Numbered from the stretch's first letter, positions 39,331 through 48,984 are shown. The stretch: DNA of 64,000 bases from Deltaproteobacteria bacterium (GCA_031265205.1 JAISCZ010000051.1:1-64000), one strand, 5' to 3'. Made by a program: numbers and translations. Notes: generated by a model from the sequence alone, not told the origin.

Positions 39331-39534
39331 CCGCGCTCCGTAAGGCGATATTTCCTTATCCCGCTTTAGCGGGAGATAGATTTCCGGAAAAGGGGATAGA
39401 TCAAGGGGGTGGTTAATTCGCGTTTCAAAAATGGGGAGCTTTGGGGGAATCCTTTCTGGTGAGCGCGGAGGCTTTTAAGGACACGCGAGGGGACGGCGTG
39501 GGATCTTTAAGAGTTTATATAAAAGGAAAAAAGA

Positions 39535-41313
39535 ATGATTAGCAAAGACATTAAAGCGGACTTAATATCGCTCGCCGTAAATGGCGATTTTGTCGCGCGC
39601 AAGGCCGTGGAAATATTAGGCGAGAAAATAGACTCTCTCCCTTTCGACGGAGCGTATTTTAAAGCGCTCGAAAAAGAAGCCTGGAGCGTCGCCGGGGAGG
39701 CGCTGATCCTTTTTGGGTGTTTCTCCATCCTGGGTTTGGGAGTCGCCTCGAACGAGAAGAAAGTCTATAAATCGCTTCAAAAAGCCCGCGCCCAAGGCGA
39801 TATGAACGCGTCATATCTTCTGGCGGCGTGCGCTTATTACGGCTACGGAGTCGCCAAAAGCCACCAGAAAATCTTGGAATACGCCGAAGAAGCGATTAGC
39901 GCCGCCGTCCCCGACGCCGGCGCCTTTTTGGCCCTCGCCGCCCTGGAGCCCCCTTTCGCGAACCTTGAGCGCGCTTTCGCGTTGGCTTCCAAGGCGGCGG
40001 AAGCCGAAAACCCTTACGCCATGTTTCTCCTTTTCAAAATTTTCCGCGAGACCGGGAGAGACGATTTGATTGACGCGGAACGGGCTTTGGCTTACCTTCG
40101 CCGAGCGGTGGAATTGGATTTTCCCCTCGCGGTCCTCGCCTTGGCGGATCTCGCGCGCGCGGGAGAGATTATCCCCGTGGACAACAATTTGGCGCTAAAG
40201 CTGTATTCAAGGGCTTTAAAATTTAAAGGCCTCGCTTCCGAGGCGAACCTTAAATTAGGCCAAATGGCGATGAACGGGGAAGGCGTTCCGAAAAACGCGG
40301 ATTTGGCGACTTCCTATTTTAAGCGTTCTCACCACGCGGGGAATAACGAGGCTAGTTTTTTTTTGGGAAAAATGGCGTATGACGATCCGTTGACGAGCCG
40401 GCGCGGCGCTTTGATGTCCATCAAGATGATTTTGAGAGCCGCGGAAAGAGGCTGCGACGCCGCTCAAACTTTTATCGGGAACGCGCTCGTCAACGACGAA
40501 AACATTTCCAAGCGCCATAAACTATATTACGCGATCGCCAAAGCCGACCCTGACGCCGAGGGCGATCCGGAAGCTATTTTCCGTCTCGGCGCGATTTACG
40601 AAATCGGCGAAGGCTTGACGCGAAGCGAGGAAAATAGTTTTTATTACTACGAAAAAGCGGCGGCGCTTGGGAGCGCGCGGGCCAATTATCATCTCTCCTC
40701 GAAATATTTAAATGGGACGTGGACGCCCAAAAACGCCGAACTCTTCTTGAGCGCGCTGACAAAGGCCGCCGAGGCGGGCCTCGGCGCGGCGCGCTTTTCT
40801 TTGGGATTGGCTTATTTGCGTAGCTTGAAGGACATTCCCCTGGACGCCGCGCTGGCCCAAAAATGGCTCGAAAAAGGGGTTGAGAGCGGCTACCCTTCGG
40901 CTTTCGGTTATCTTGGTTTTTTCGTCTTAATGGGTCTTTTCGGGGAAAAAGACTACAAAAAGGCCGTGGGGATTCTGCGCCGGGGACTGGCCCTCGAGGA
41001 CAGCCATTCCTACGCCTGTTTGGGATACCTTCTTTTAGCGGGCAAGGGAGTGGAGCGTAACGAGGAGAAGGGCCTCAATTATCTCGCGCATTCTATCGAC
41101 GAGCGCTCAGAGTTAGGCGTCTATTTTTACGCCCAAGCGCTCGCCGATGGCAAACATTTTCCCAAGAGCCTTCCCAAGGCGCTCGAGGCTCTGGATAAAG
41201 GCGACGTGGAAGTTCCGATCTTCGCGAAGGAATTGCGCGCGCGCGTGGTCTTGGAGATGGAAGAGGAAATCCGCGCGCTAATAGTCGAGGGCGCGCGAAC
41301 GGAAAAGCCTTAA
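39535..41313 (+). CDS. Sel1-like repeat protein, paralogue 2
   Basis: 592 residues with the same architecture and start as the preceding protein (here AVNGDFVARKAVEIL, there LAMRGNFFARKTAELL). Clear units include ASYLLAACAYYGYGVAKSHQ, LKLGQMAMNGEGVPKNADLA and AIFRLGAIYEIGEGLTRSEE, about 13 in total. It is somewhat more GC-rich and Ala-rich than paralogue 1. AAAGGA lies a few bases before the ATG at 39535. A 200-base gap with a hairpin (ATCCCGCTTTAGCGGGAGAT, about 39358) separates the two genes. It probably arose by tandem duplication followed by divergence. Function unknown. Confidence 0.85.
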   Translation: MISKDIKADLISLAVNGDFVARKAVEILGEKIDSLPFDGAYFKALEKEAWSVAGEALILFGCFSILGLGVASNEKKVYKSLQKARAQGDMNASYLLAACAYYGYGVAKSHQKILEYAEEAISAAVPDAGAFLALAALEPPFANLERAFALASKAAEAENPYAMFLLFKIFRETGRDDLIDAERALAYLRRAVELDFPLAVLALADLARAGEIIPVDNNLALKLYSRALKFKGLASEANLKLGQMAMNGEGVPKNADLATSYFKRSHHAGNNEASFFLGKMAYDDPLTSRRGALMSIKMILRAAERGCDAAQTFIGNALVNDENISKRHKLYYAIAKADPDAEGDPEAIFRLGAIYEIGEGLTRSEENSFYYYEKAAALGSARANYHLSSKYLNGTWTPKNAELFLSALTKAAEAGLGAARFSLGLAYLRSLKDIPLDAALAQKWLEKGVESGYPSAFGYLGFFVLMGLFGEKDYKKAVGILRRGLALEDSHSYACLGYLLLAGKGVERNEEKGLNYLAHSIDERSELGVYFYAQALADGKHFPKSLPKALEALDKGDVEVPIFAKELRARVVLEMEEEIRALIVEGARTEKP

Positions 41314-41409
41314 TTTTTTCGCGTTCCCCCAGGGCGCGAGCGCGCGGCGACGCGCCGCGGTTTCTGGCCGCGGCGCCGGAAACGCCTGGCGGGCCCCAAG
41401 CGCGCGCTT

Positions 41410-42633
41410 TTAGCCGCTTTTTTCCCGCGGGCCCGCCGCCTTGGAGAGTTCGGGCGCGGGGGCTCTCGCCGCTTCCGCGAGAGGCTCCGCCGCGCGCGGG
41501 AATTCCGGGGACGCCGGGAACTCCGGGGCCGCCGCGGCCAGGGAGGCGGCGGGGAGCGCTCCTTGGGAGGACGCGGCGAGTTCTCCCCGCGAGGCCGCGC
41601 CTTGGGCGCGCCGGCGCGCGCTCTCCCGCGCGGGTTTGGCGCGGGTTATTTCCACGCGCGCGCGCTCCGGCGCCCGCGCCGTGGCGGGGCTCTCGCCGAG
41701 GCGCGAGATTTTCAGCGCGAAGGCGCGCTCCCCTTTTTCTTTTTTCCCCAAGGCCTCCGCGGCGGGCGCGCTCTCTTGGGCTTCCACGGAAAGGATTTCC
41801 GTGGCGGCGAGGTTCCAACGGTAGGCCCCGCGCGGCAGATAGAGAACCTTTAAGGCGAGTCCCCTCTCCCGCGCGAGGCTTTGGGCGCCGTCCTGGAGCG
41901 CGCTGGGCGCCAGCGCGCGCCGCCTCCCGTCGCGTATCAGCGCGAGGGCCGCGCGCGGCGGCGTCTCTTCCGCCGCGAGAAGGGCGCCCAGCCTCGCCAG
42001 GGCGAAGGCCGCGAAGTCCTCGGCCCGCTCGGGGGGCGGCGGCGGCGGCGCGCCGCTCTCCCGGGGCTCGGGCTCCAAGATCTCGCAAAAGAGGGCCCAG
42101 TCCCCCGTCTCCAGGGCGCGCGCCGTTTCCGCGTTGATTTGGGCGAAGGTCGCGCAAAATTCCGGATCGGGGCCCGTTCCGCCCCGCTTCTGGTTGCCCT
42201 TGAGGCGGTAGCCCAGATCCTTTAAGAGCTGACCCACTTTAACGTAACTGATGGGGTGCTGGAGCGCGACAAGTTCCTTGGCGAGGGTTCTGGTGCTCTT
42301 TTGGGTCCAGGACAGCGGGCCCTGGGGCGCCGCGCCCGTTTCCCGCGCCAAAAGCCCGTTTAAGGCGGAAATGAGCTCCGGGTCGGATTTAGCCAGAGGG
42401 GGCCGGCCCGCGCCGGGTTTGCGGACCCGGGCGCCGATTTGGGGAGGGGAGTCCAACTCCTTGACTCCCTTGCTGATGGTCGCCCGGGAGAGCCCGCAGA
42501 GAGAGCTTACGAGGGTGACGCCGCCGTAGCCCAATTTTTTGGCCTCCGCGGCGGCGAAAAGCCTTTTCTCCTTTTCCGAGAGCTGGGGCCAGGCCGTTTT
42601 AAAGATTTCGGTCAATTTTTCGCGTGATTCCAT
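41410..42633 (-). CDS. ISAzo13-type transposase homologue with degenerate catalytic centre
   Basis: 407 residues, uninterrupted. The N-terminal 175 residues match ISAzo13-family transposases: KRLFAAAEAKKLGYGGVT, the helix-turn-helix CGLSRATISKGVKEL, RKPGAGRPPL, LSWTQKSTRTLAKEL and VGQLLKDLGYRLKGNQK. The catalytic half is eroded. The VDTKKKE position reads CEILEPE (Asp to Glu184). The ADGG position keeps Asp235 (RDGRRR). The WNKIEH position reads WNLAATE (Glu to Ala277), and about 60 residues between the first and second acidic positions are gone. The last 120 residues are Ala/Pro/Glu-rich low-complexity sequence not found in transposases. I infer loss of transposition with retained DNA binding, possibly domestication. 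No flanking inverted repeats were identified. Confidence 0.65.
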   Translation of the reverse strand: MESREKLTEIFKTAWPQLSEKEKRLFAAAEAKKLGYGGVTLVSSLCGLSRATISKGVKELDSPPQIGARVRKPGAGRPPLAKSDPELISALNGLLARETGAAPQGPLSWTQKSTRTLAKELVALQHPISYVKVGQLLKDLGYRLKGNQKRGGTGPDPEFCATFAQINAETARALETGDWALFCEILEPEPRESGAPPPPPPERAEDFAAFALARLGALLAAEETPPRAALALIRDGRRRALAPSALQDGAQSLARERGLALKVLYLPRGAYRWNLAATEILSVEAQESAPAAEALGKKEKGERAFALKISRLGESPATARAPERARVEITRAKPARESARRRAQGAASRGELAASSQGALPAASLAAAAPEFPASPEFPRAAEPLAEAARAPAPELSKAAGPREKSG

Positions 42634-42829
42634 CTCGCTTTTCGCTTTCTTCCCCGCGCGGGCCCGGAGAGGTCTCCCTGGCGGCTTTGCCCCGCGCCCC
42701 GCGAAGGCGGCCGCGCCTCCCCGGCGCGCCCGTCTCCGTTTCGCGTCCCAGGGCCTTGGCGGGCGGGAGAGGACGAGGGGAAGCGCGCGCTCGCGCGCCG
42801 GGATTCTAAGGGGGGCCGCGCGCCGTCCG

Positions 42830-44200
42830 TCATAAGGCCTCGCGGAGGGCCTCGTTAAAGACCCTGACAATGGTTTCGACGTCTTCCTTGGTGGCGATAT
42901 AGGCCGGCGCGAAGTTGATGATATTGTTGAAGCCCCGCATGGAGCGGTTGGTGCGGCCCACGAGGACTCCTTTGGAGGCCATGGCCGCCGCCACGGCGAC
43001 GACCCGCTCCTCCGGGAGGGGAGCGCGCGTTTTTTTGTCCGCGACGAATTCCACCCCGCAGAGGAGGCCCACGCCCCGCGCGTCGCCCACCCAAGGGTGG
43101 GAGAGAGTTTCTTTGAGGCCCGCGAGCAAAAGTTCCCCCTGTTTCCGGACGTTGGAAAGGAGGTTTTCCTCCTCAATAATCCGGAGGCAGGCGAGGGCGG
43201 CCGCGGGCGCGGCCGCCGAGCCCCCGAAGGTGGATATGTCCCGAAAGTAATGGAGTTTGTCCTCCAGCGCGCCGTCGGGCTCGCTTCCCGCCTCGTCCCG
43301 GAAGGCCTCAAAGACGCGCTCCGCGACCCAGGTGACGGAGATGGGCATATAGGCGCTGGCGAGGCCCTTGGCCAGGGTCACGATATCGGGTCGGATCCCG
43401 TAACGCTGAAAGGCGAACATCTCCCCGGTCCGGCCCACGCCCGTGACGACCTCGTCGAGGATTAAAAGCGCGTCGGCCGCGCGGACGAGCCCCGCGACTT
43501 CCGGCCAATACTCGGGCGGGGGAACGATAATCCCGCCTCCGGCGACGACGGTCTCAAAGATGGCGGCCCCGACTTTGCCCTCCTCCCTTTCCAAGAGCGC
43601 GCCGACGGCGCGGGCGCAGTCCAGAGAGCAGTCCGGATACCTTTTCCCGAAAGGGCAGCGGTAGCAGTTGACCGCGGGCGCCTCCACGAAGCCCGGGGCG
43701 AAGGGCCCGAAACCGCTCCGGCGCTCGCCCTGGCCCGCCGCGGAAAGGGCGCCGATGGTGGTCCCGTGGTAGTCGCGGTCGCGGTAGAGCACGCGTTCCT
43801 TGCCGTTCCCGCGCGCGCTCGAAAGGAGGCGCGCGATCTTAAAGGCCTTTTCGTTGGCCTCGGAGCCGCTGCTGGAGTAATAGGCCCGGGTGAGGCTCGG
43901 CTCGTGGGACGAAAGTTTTTCCGCCAAGAGGGCCGCGGGGACGTTGCCCGCCGTGGGGGAGAAATAGGGCATCTTAACGAGCTGGTCGTAGACCGCCTGG
44001 GCTATTTCCGCGCGCCCGTAGCCCACGTTGACGCACCAGACGCCCCCGGAGGTGGCGTCGAGGTATTCGCGGCCGCGCGCGTCCCGGACCCTCAGGCCGC
44101 TGGCCTCGACTATCATCGGGCCTAAGGGGCCCCGGTAATCGGTTAAATGGCGCCAAACGTGGTCGCGGTCGCTCTCAAGGGGGCGGGAGTAATCTGTCAT
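42830..44200 (-). CDS. tpa: Taurine--pyruvate aminotransferase
   Basis: 456 residues, a class III PLP aminotransferase of the Bilophila Tpa type. It moves the amino group of taurine to pyruvate, giving sulfoacetaldehyde and alanine. Visible: YYSSSGSEANEKAFKIAR (PLP phosphate), YRDRDYHGTTIGALSAAGQ, LLILDEVVTGVGRTGEMF (Asp249) and the PLP lysine K278 in TLAKGLASAYMPIS. A Cys-rich segment (CYRCPFGKRYPDCSLDC, residues 179-195) is also present in Tpa. It is the last gene of the tauC-tauA-tauB-islA-tpa operon, 204 bases after islA. Context with a sulfonate transporter and an isethionate-lyase-type enzyme makes taurine the likely substrate. Confidence 0.9.
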   Translation of the reverse strand: MTDYSRPLESDRDHVWRHLTDYRGPLGPMIVEASGLRVRDARGREYLDATSGGVWCVNVGYGRAEIAQAVYDQLVKMPYFSPTAGNVPAALLAEKLSSHEPSLTRAYYSSSGSEANEKAFKIARLLSSARGNGKERVLYRDRDYHGTTIGALSAAGQGERRSGFGPFAPGFVEAPAVNCYRCPFGKRYPDCSLDCARAVGALLEREEGKVGAAIFETVVAGGGIIVPPPEYWPEVAGLVRAADALLILDEVVTGVGRTGEMFAFQRYGIRPDIVTLAKGLASAYMPISVTWVAERVFEAFRDEAGSEPDGALEDKLHYFRDISTFGGSAAAPAAALACLRIIEEENLLSNVRKQGELLLAGLKETLSHPWVGDARGVGLLCGVEFVADKKTRAPLPEERVVAVAAAMASKGVLVGRTNRSMRGFNNIINFAPAYIATKEDVETIVRVFNEALREAL

Positions 44201-44404
44201 GGGGTTTTTTCCAAGGGAAAAAGCGCGGGAAAAGCTTGTGGCGCGCCAGGCCTCAAGGCGAACAAACTTGGGGCTTGGCTTTTGGCCCCCGCGGCCGCGA
44301 CTCGCGCGCCGGAGGGGCCCTAAAGGGAACGCGCGGAGAGTCCGGCGGGGAGACGAGCGGATGTTAGGGAGCCGCGCGGAGGGAACGGGGCGCCGCCGGA
44401 GGCT

Positions 44405-46906
44405 TTAAAGGCTCTCGTGTCCCCGCCGGGCGATGAGGTCGTTTTGGAGGTCCCGCGAGAGATCGGTGAAATAGGCGCTGTAGCCCGCGACGCGCACGAT
44501 GAGGTTCCGGTATTCCTCCGGGTTTTTTTGGGCCTTGATTAAGGTTTCCTGGTTAATCACGTTGAACTGCGCGTGCCAGAGCTTTAAATCGCAGAAGGCG
44601 CGGATAAAGGACACGAGCTTGTCCGTGCCCTCCTCCCCCGCGAGGCTTTGGGGGGTAAACTTCAGGTTGAGCATGCGGGCCGCCCGGCCCGCCAGGTCGA
44701 CGTTTTTCGTGCGGTAATTGGAAAGGAGGACGCTCGTGGGCCCGTTCTCGTCCGCTCCCTGGGAGGGCGAGGCCCCGTCGGAGAGGGGGAACCAGGCGAG
44801 CCTCCCGTTGGGGGTGGCGGCGATGACTTTCCCGAAGGGCACGTGGGAGGTGAAAGGCACGTAGCGGACGTCGTTATGGATTCCCAAGTCCTTGGAGTAT
44901 TTCTCCGCGAACCGCACCGTGACCCGGTCCAGCTCGCGGGCGACCTCGTCCGCCCGGGGATCGTCGTTTCCGTAGCGGGGGGCCCTTTGGAGGAGGGCCC
45001 GCGCGACTTCGTGGCCCACGAAGTTGTCCTCCAGGGCCGCCAGCGTCCGTTCCATGGAAAGTTTCTTTTCCTCGAAGACGACGCTCTTTAAGGCGACGAG
45101 GGAGTCGGTCACGGTTCCGTAGCCGATAAACTCCACGTAGCCCAAATCGATCCCCTCGGGGGAGCGCTCCTGATGGAGATCGACCGCGTGCTTCATGGCC
45201 AGGTCGTGGAGGGCCGAGCCCAAGGGCTGGGCGAAGCTCTGGGCGCGGAGCCGGTTCACGTGCCACTGCTGGATAAAGGCGGCCCTGAGCAAATGGTAAT
45301 GCTGGGCGAGATAGGCCTCGAAGAGCGCGTCGAAGCTTCGCAATTCCGTCGGCGGGGGCGTGACGGGCCCCAGTTGGATCCCGGGGTAGCGTTTCAGTTG
45401 GCCGCGCCTTAAAGTCATCTCCAGAGCCGCCGCGAAATTGACGTAGGCGCCCCCGGAGGTGTAGGTGTCCCGGTTGGGCATACGGGCCTCGGAGCAGCCC
45501 GAGACCGCGTAGTCCAAAGCCTCCCGGAAAGTCGCGCCCTTTTGCACGTAGAGGGGGATCACCTCCTCGTCGTTGATGAGCTTGGGAAAACCCGTCCCGT
45601 CCTTGATGGTCTCGGCCACGTCCGCCAAAAAGGCCCGCGGGGACTTGAGGTGCACCCGGGCGGCCAGATCGGGGTAATGGAGCGGGAACTCCCGTTTGGA
45701 GCGCAAAAAGAGGTGGCTTAAAGGGTTCGTGGCGTCAAGGCCCTCGGGGGTCTGGCCGCCGATGGTCACGGCCTCCCAGTGGGCGTAGCCTTCGTTGAAG
45801 GCCCCGCCCGCGGGGGAGACGTAGAGGTCCACGAACTCGGAGAGGTTGACCCAGAGGCATTCCAAAAGCTCCAAGGCCCCTTCCTCGTCCAGGCGGCCTT
45901 CCTCCAGGTCTTTTTTATAATAAGGATAGAGGTACTGATCCATGCGCCCGTTGGAGACGATGGTCCCGGTCTTTTGCTCTAAGCGCGAGAGGACCTGGGT
46001 GAGCCACTGGGCCTGGAGGGCCTCGTGGAAGGTGGAGCTGGGCTCCCAGGGGACTTTAAAGGAAATGGCCGCGAGCTTTTCCAACTCCGCGCGCCGCGCG
46101 GGGTCGATCCCGTCTTTGGCGGCCTCGTGGAGGGCCGCCTCGGCGTGCCGGCGCGCGAAGGTCCGCGCGGCTTCGCAGACGATGAGGACGGACTCGTAGA
46201 AGGGCTTTTTGGCGCAGTTGTCCCGGGGACTGTAGGGGTCCAGGGCCGCGAGTTTTTCTTGGGCCTCTTCCGCGAGGCCCCGAAAGCCCCCGCGGAGGAT
46301 CTTCTCGTAGTCGTGGACCCATTGGATGGAGGAGCGGAAGGAGGCGGTCTCGTTGACGATAAAGCGCGAGACTAAGCCTTGGGGGTCGTCGTAGGTGAGG
46401 CGGTGGACGTCCGGTGGCAGGGCGGCGCAAAGGGCCTCGTGGAAGGTGCGGCCCTTCCAGAAAGGGACGATTTCCCGAAGGACGACGGGGATATCCTCCG
46501 GGTCGACGCTCGCGGGGGAGCTTTCCCGCTCGGGAAGCTTTTGGAGGGCCTCGCCCAAGAAATCCCCGTCCAGTTCCGGGTAGAGGATCCCGTGGCGGCC
46601 GGGCTTGCCGGCGCGCCCCAAAAGGAGTTGGCCCTCGATGGGGCGCGCGGTTATATTTTCCGCGACGCGCTTTAAGGCCAGCGCCCACCTGAGATTTAAG
46701 GGCAGGCCCACGGTTTCGGACATGGAGCGGGTAAAGTAGAGGGCCCTTTCAATGTCTATCCGGGGCTTTTGGCTTTGCCCTTTTTGGAGAAGAAGCGCGA
46801 CTCTCTCCCGGGCCGCGCGGGCGGGGCCGCCCGCGCGCGCGGAAAGGATTCTCTTTTCCTGGGGGGAAAGGTCGAGCGCGCTCTCAAAGCTCGCGTTAAT
46901 GTCCAT
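44405..46906 (-). CDS. islA: Isethionate sulfite-lyase (glycyl radical enzyme)
   Basis: 833 residues, a PFL-like glycyl radical enzyme. The radical site is G808 in RVAGYSAYF; the thiyl Cys and acid/base Glu are C471 and E473 in SGCSEARMPN. From memory, Bilophila IslA uses R189, Q193, C468, E470 and R678. Here R191, Q195, C471, E473 and R681 occur at the same spacing, which supports isethionate over choline, glycerol or propanediol. The reaction cleaves isethionate to acetaldehyde and sulfite. The ATG at 46906 follows GGGAG at eight bases; the site lies in the last codons of tauB, whose stop is five bases upstream. The required radical-SAM activator (IslB) is not in the window. The protein is oxygen-sensitive, hence the organism is anaerobic. 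Confidence 0.87.
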   Translation of the reverse strand: MDINASFESALDLSPQEKRILSARAGGPARAARERVALLLQKGQSQKPRIDIERALYFTRSMSETVGLPLNLRWALALKRVAENITARPIEGQLLLGRAGKPGRHGILYPELDGDFLGEALQKLPERESSPASVDPEDIPVVLREIVPFWKGRTFHEALCAALPPDVHRLTYDDPQGLVSRFIVNETASFRSSIQWVHDYEKILRGGFRGLAEEAQEKLAALDPYSPRDNCAKKPFYESVLIVCEAARTFARRHAEAALHEAAKDGIDPARRAELEKLAAISFKVPWEPSSTFHEALQAQWLTQVLSRLEQKTGTIVSNGRMDQYLYPYYKKDLEEGRLDEEGALELLECLWVNLSEFVDLYVSPAGGAFNEGYAHWEAVTIGGQTPEGLDATNPLSHLFLRSKREFPLHYPDLAARVHLKSPRAFLADVAETIKDGTGFPKLINDEEVIPLYVQKGATFREALDYAVSGCSEARMPNRDTYTSGGAYVNFAAALEMTLRRGQLKRYPGIQLGPVTPPPTELRSFDALFEAYLAQHYHLLRAAFIQQWHVNRLRAQSFAQPLGSALHDLAMKHAVDLHQERSPEGIDLGYVEFIGYGTVTDSLVALKSVVFEEKKLSMERTLAALEDNFVGHEVARALLQRAPRYGNDDPRADEVARELDRVTVRFAEKYSKDLGIHNDVRYVPFTSHVPFGKVIAATPNGRLAWFPLSDGASPSQGADENGPTSVLLSNYRTKNVDLAGRAARMLNLKFTPQSLAGEEGTDKLVSFIRAFCDLKLWHAQFNVINQETLIKAQKNPEEYRNLIVRVAGYSAYFTDLSRDLQNDLIARRGHESL

Positions 46907-46911
46907 GTGGG

Positions 46912-47808
46912 TCACTCCCGTTCTTTTTCGCTTAAGCGCGGCCCTAAGGCCGCTTCCGCGTCGCGGTCGGCGCGACCGGCGATCAGATCCAAAATAGCCT
47001 TGCGGGCCCGGTAGAATTCCTCGGAAAACCACGCTCGGTCGTCGGAATCCTCGATAAAGGCCCGGCTGAACCCCAAGGAAAACTCCCGGGCGATTGTTCC
47101 GGGGGACTCGGTCATGACGAGGACCCGGGTCGCGAGCTTTAAGGCCTCGTCCACGTCGTGGGTGATAAAGAAAATGGTCTTGCGGGAGTTCCACCAGATT
47201 TTGCGGACGAGATCCTGCATTTTTTCCCGGGTCAAAGCGTCCAAGGCCCCAAAAGGCTCGTCCATGAGGAGAATCATGGGGTCGTTAATGAGGGAACGGG
47301 CGATGGCCACCCGCTGTTTCATGCCCCCGGAAAGCTCGTAGACCTTTTTGTCCGCCCAGGCGGAAAGGCCCACCCGCTCCAAAAAGACCGCGACGGAGCG
47401 CCTGATTTCCTCCTTGGGACGGTGGCGGGCCTTGGGGCCGAAGGCCACGTTTTCCCAGACGGAAAACCACTCGAAGAGGGGCGGCTTCTGGAAGACCACA
47501 CCCCGGTGCCAGTCCACCCCGGAGATTTCCTTTTGGCTTAAAAGGACGCGTCCTTCCGAAGGGGCGACGAAGCCCGCGAGGATATTTAAAATGGTGCTCT
47601 TGCCGCAGCCCGAGGGGCCCATGACGCAGACGAATTCCCCGGGGAAGACGCTGAAATTCACGTTTAAGATGGCGGCGCGCCGTTTTTCCCCCCGCCCGTA
47701 ATAGAGGGAGAGATTCTGGGCGCCAATGAGATCCTCGGGGACCTCGTAGGGCCCGGGAAAATCCTCGGGACGGTCCGGGGGCGGCGGGGAAAGGGGCTCT
47801 GGGGTCAT
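46912..47808 (-). CDS. tauB: Taurine/sulfonate ABC transporter, ATP-binding protein
   Basis: 298 residues. Walker A GPSGCGKST, Q-loop region VVFQKPPLFEW, signature LSGGMKQRVAIARSL, Walker B ILLMDEPFGALD and the H-loop THDVDEAL are all intact. It belongs to the nitrate/sulfonate/taurine (SsuB/TauB) group and powers import by the TauC permease. About 25 Pro-rich residues precede the nucleotide-binding domain. AAGG lies six bases before the ATG at 47808. Its 3' end carries the ribosome site of islA. Confidence 0.92.
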   Translation of the reverse strand: MTPEPLSPPPPDRPEDFPGPYEVPEDLIGAQNLSLYYGRGEKRRAAILNVNFSVFPGEFVCVMGPSGCGKSTILNILAGFVAPSEGRVLLSQKEISGVDWHRGVVFQKPPLFEWFSVWENVAFGPKARHRPKEEIRRSVAVFLERVGLSAWADKKVYELSGGMKQRVAIARSLINDPMILLMDEPFGALDALTREKMQDLVRKIWWNSRKTIFFITHDVDEALKLATRVLVMTESPGTIAREFSLGFSRAFIEDSDDRAWFSEEFYRARKAILDLIAGRADRDAEAALGPRLSEKERE

Positions 47809-47910
47809 GGAACGCCTTGTGGGGGGGAAGGCGGCCGGCGGCCCCGTCCTGGTAGGCGGAGCCGCCGGTCGCTTGAGGCTGGCGGAAGAGCTCCTTAAGG
47901 AGGGCGGCGT

Positions 47911-48984
47911 TTATTGGGCCTTTAAGGCTTCCTCCAGATAATGGCCGTTCACGGCGGCCTGGTATAAAGCGAGATCGCCCGCCTCCGCGAGGTTTTTCTG
48001 GGTTACGTGGAAATCGGCCGTGTCTTTGAGGGTGTTCGCGAAGCGCCCCGGATTTCCGGTGGTCCCCAGGTACTGTTCGCCCAGCTGCTCCTGGCCTTTG
48101 ACGTAGTTGTTGCCCGAGAGCTGCTCCGCGGCCTCCGTCGGGCTTACCCCGATATTGCGGGCGACGATGGCCGCCGCTCTTTGGGGCTCGTCGTTAATAA
48201 TATTGTTGGTCCGAACCAGGGCGGCGACGTAATTGGCGACCAGGGTCGGGTATTTTTGGGCGAAGCTTTGGCGGACCACCGTGACGTCGGCCGTGGTCGC
48301 GCCCTTCGCGGCGAGTTGGAGGCTGTCTGTGACAATGACCCCGTCGTTTTGGACGAGTTCCTTCAAGACCGGGGTCCAGACGTAGGCGGCGTCAATGTCC
48401 CCGCGGATCCAGGCGGCCAGAATGTCCTGGGTTTGGAGGTCGAGGATGGTCACGTCGTTCGGGTTCACGTTTTCCAGCTGGAGCGCGGCCAGGAGGCTGT
48501 AATGGGCCGTGGAGGCGAAGGGGGTGGCGACTTTTTTGCCGACGAGGTCGGCGACGGAGCGGACGCCGGATTTTTTGGTGGCCACCAGGGACTCGGCCGG
48601 CCCGATAACGTCATTGATAAAAATCACCTCGTAGCCGAGCTTGTTGGAGACGCCCAAAGACACCGGGGAAGAGCCGATGGTCGCGGCGTCGACGCCCCCC
48701 GCGGCGAAGGCCGTGTTGATATCCTTGCCGCTGTCAAAAAAGATCACCTTGGCGGGAACCCCCAATTCGTTAAAAAAGCCTTCCTCGATGGGAATGGCGG
48801 TGGCCGTGGCGCTGTTGAAGGTCGCGATGTTGAAGACTTCGGGGTAAGTCTCGCCGGTGATAGGATCGGTGGCGGCGAAAAGGCGCGCGCCGGAAAGCGT
48901 CAGAGACAGGGCGGCGGCGGCCAAAAGGATGAGGGGAAGGCTGGCGAGGGATACAAAGGGGCGGGGCGGGGTCGTCCGAGACAT
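47911..48984 (-). CDS. tauA: Taurine/sulfonate ABC transporter, periplasmic binding protein
   Basis: 357 residues. A signal peptide (SLASLPLILLAAAALSLTLS, cut probably after LFA near residue 38) precedes an NMT1/TauA-type periplasmic domain: FNIATFNSATATAIPIEEGF, GGVDAATIGSSPVSLGVSNK, LVATKKSGVRSVADLVGKKV, and IRGDIDAAYVWTPVLKEL (the family's substrate-cleft region). It delivers taurine, or another short sulfonate, to TauBC. The ATG at 48984 was chosen because GGAG lies seven bases upstream and the signal peptide follows; the frame runs open to 49692 but is unlike any protein there. Confidence 0.92.
   Translation of the reverse strand: MSRTTPPRPFVSLASLPLILLAAAALSLTLSGARLFAATDPITGETYPEVFNIATFNSATATAIPIEEGFFNELGVPAKVIFFDSGKDINTAFAAGGVDAATIGSSPVSLGVSNKLGYEVIFINDVIGPAESLVATKKSGVRSVADLVGKKVATPFASTAHYSLLAALQLENVNPNDVTILDLQTQDILAAWIRGDIDAAYVWTPVLKELVQNDGVIVTDSLQLAAKGATTADVTVVRQSFAQKYPTLVANYVAALVRTNNIINDEPQRAAAIVARNIGVSPTEAAEQLSGNNYVKGQEQLGEQYLGTTGNPGRFANTLKDTADFHVTQKNLAEAGDLALYQAAVNGHYLEEALKAQ

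Noticed and set aside
41784-41804. Perfect 9-bp inverted repeat CCACGGAAA-GGA-TTTCCGTGG as a parS-like site
   Set aside because: It is inside the coding region of the ISAzo13-type gene, does not match the parS consensus, and one such repeat is expected by chance in a window of this size and composition.
42634-43311. N-terminal extension of the ISAzo13-type protein to 43311
   Set aside because: It overlaps tpa in antisense and family homology begins only at the Met at 42633.
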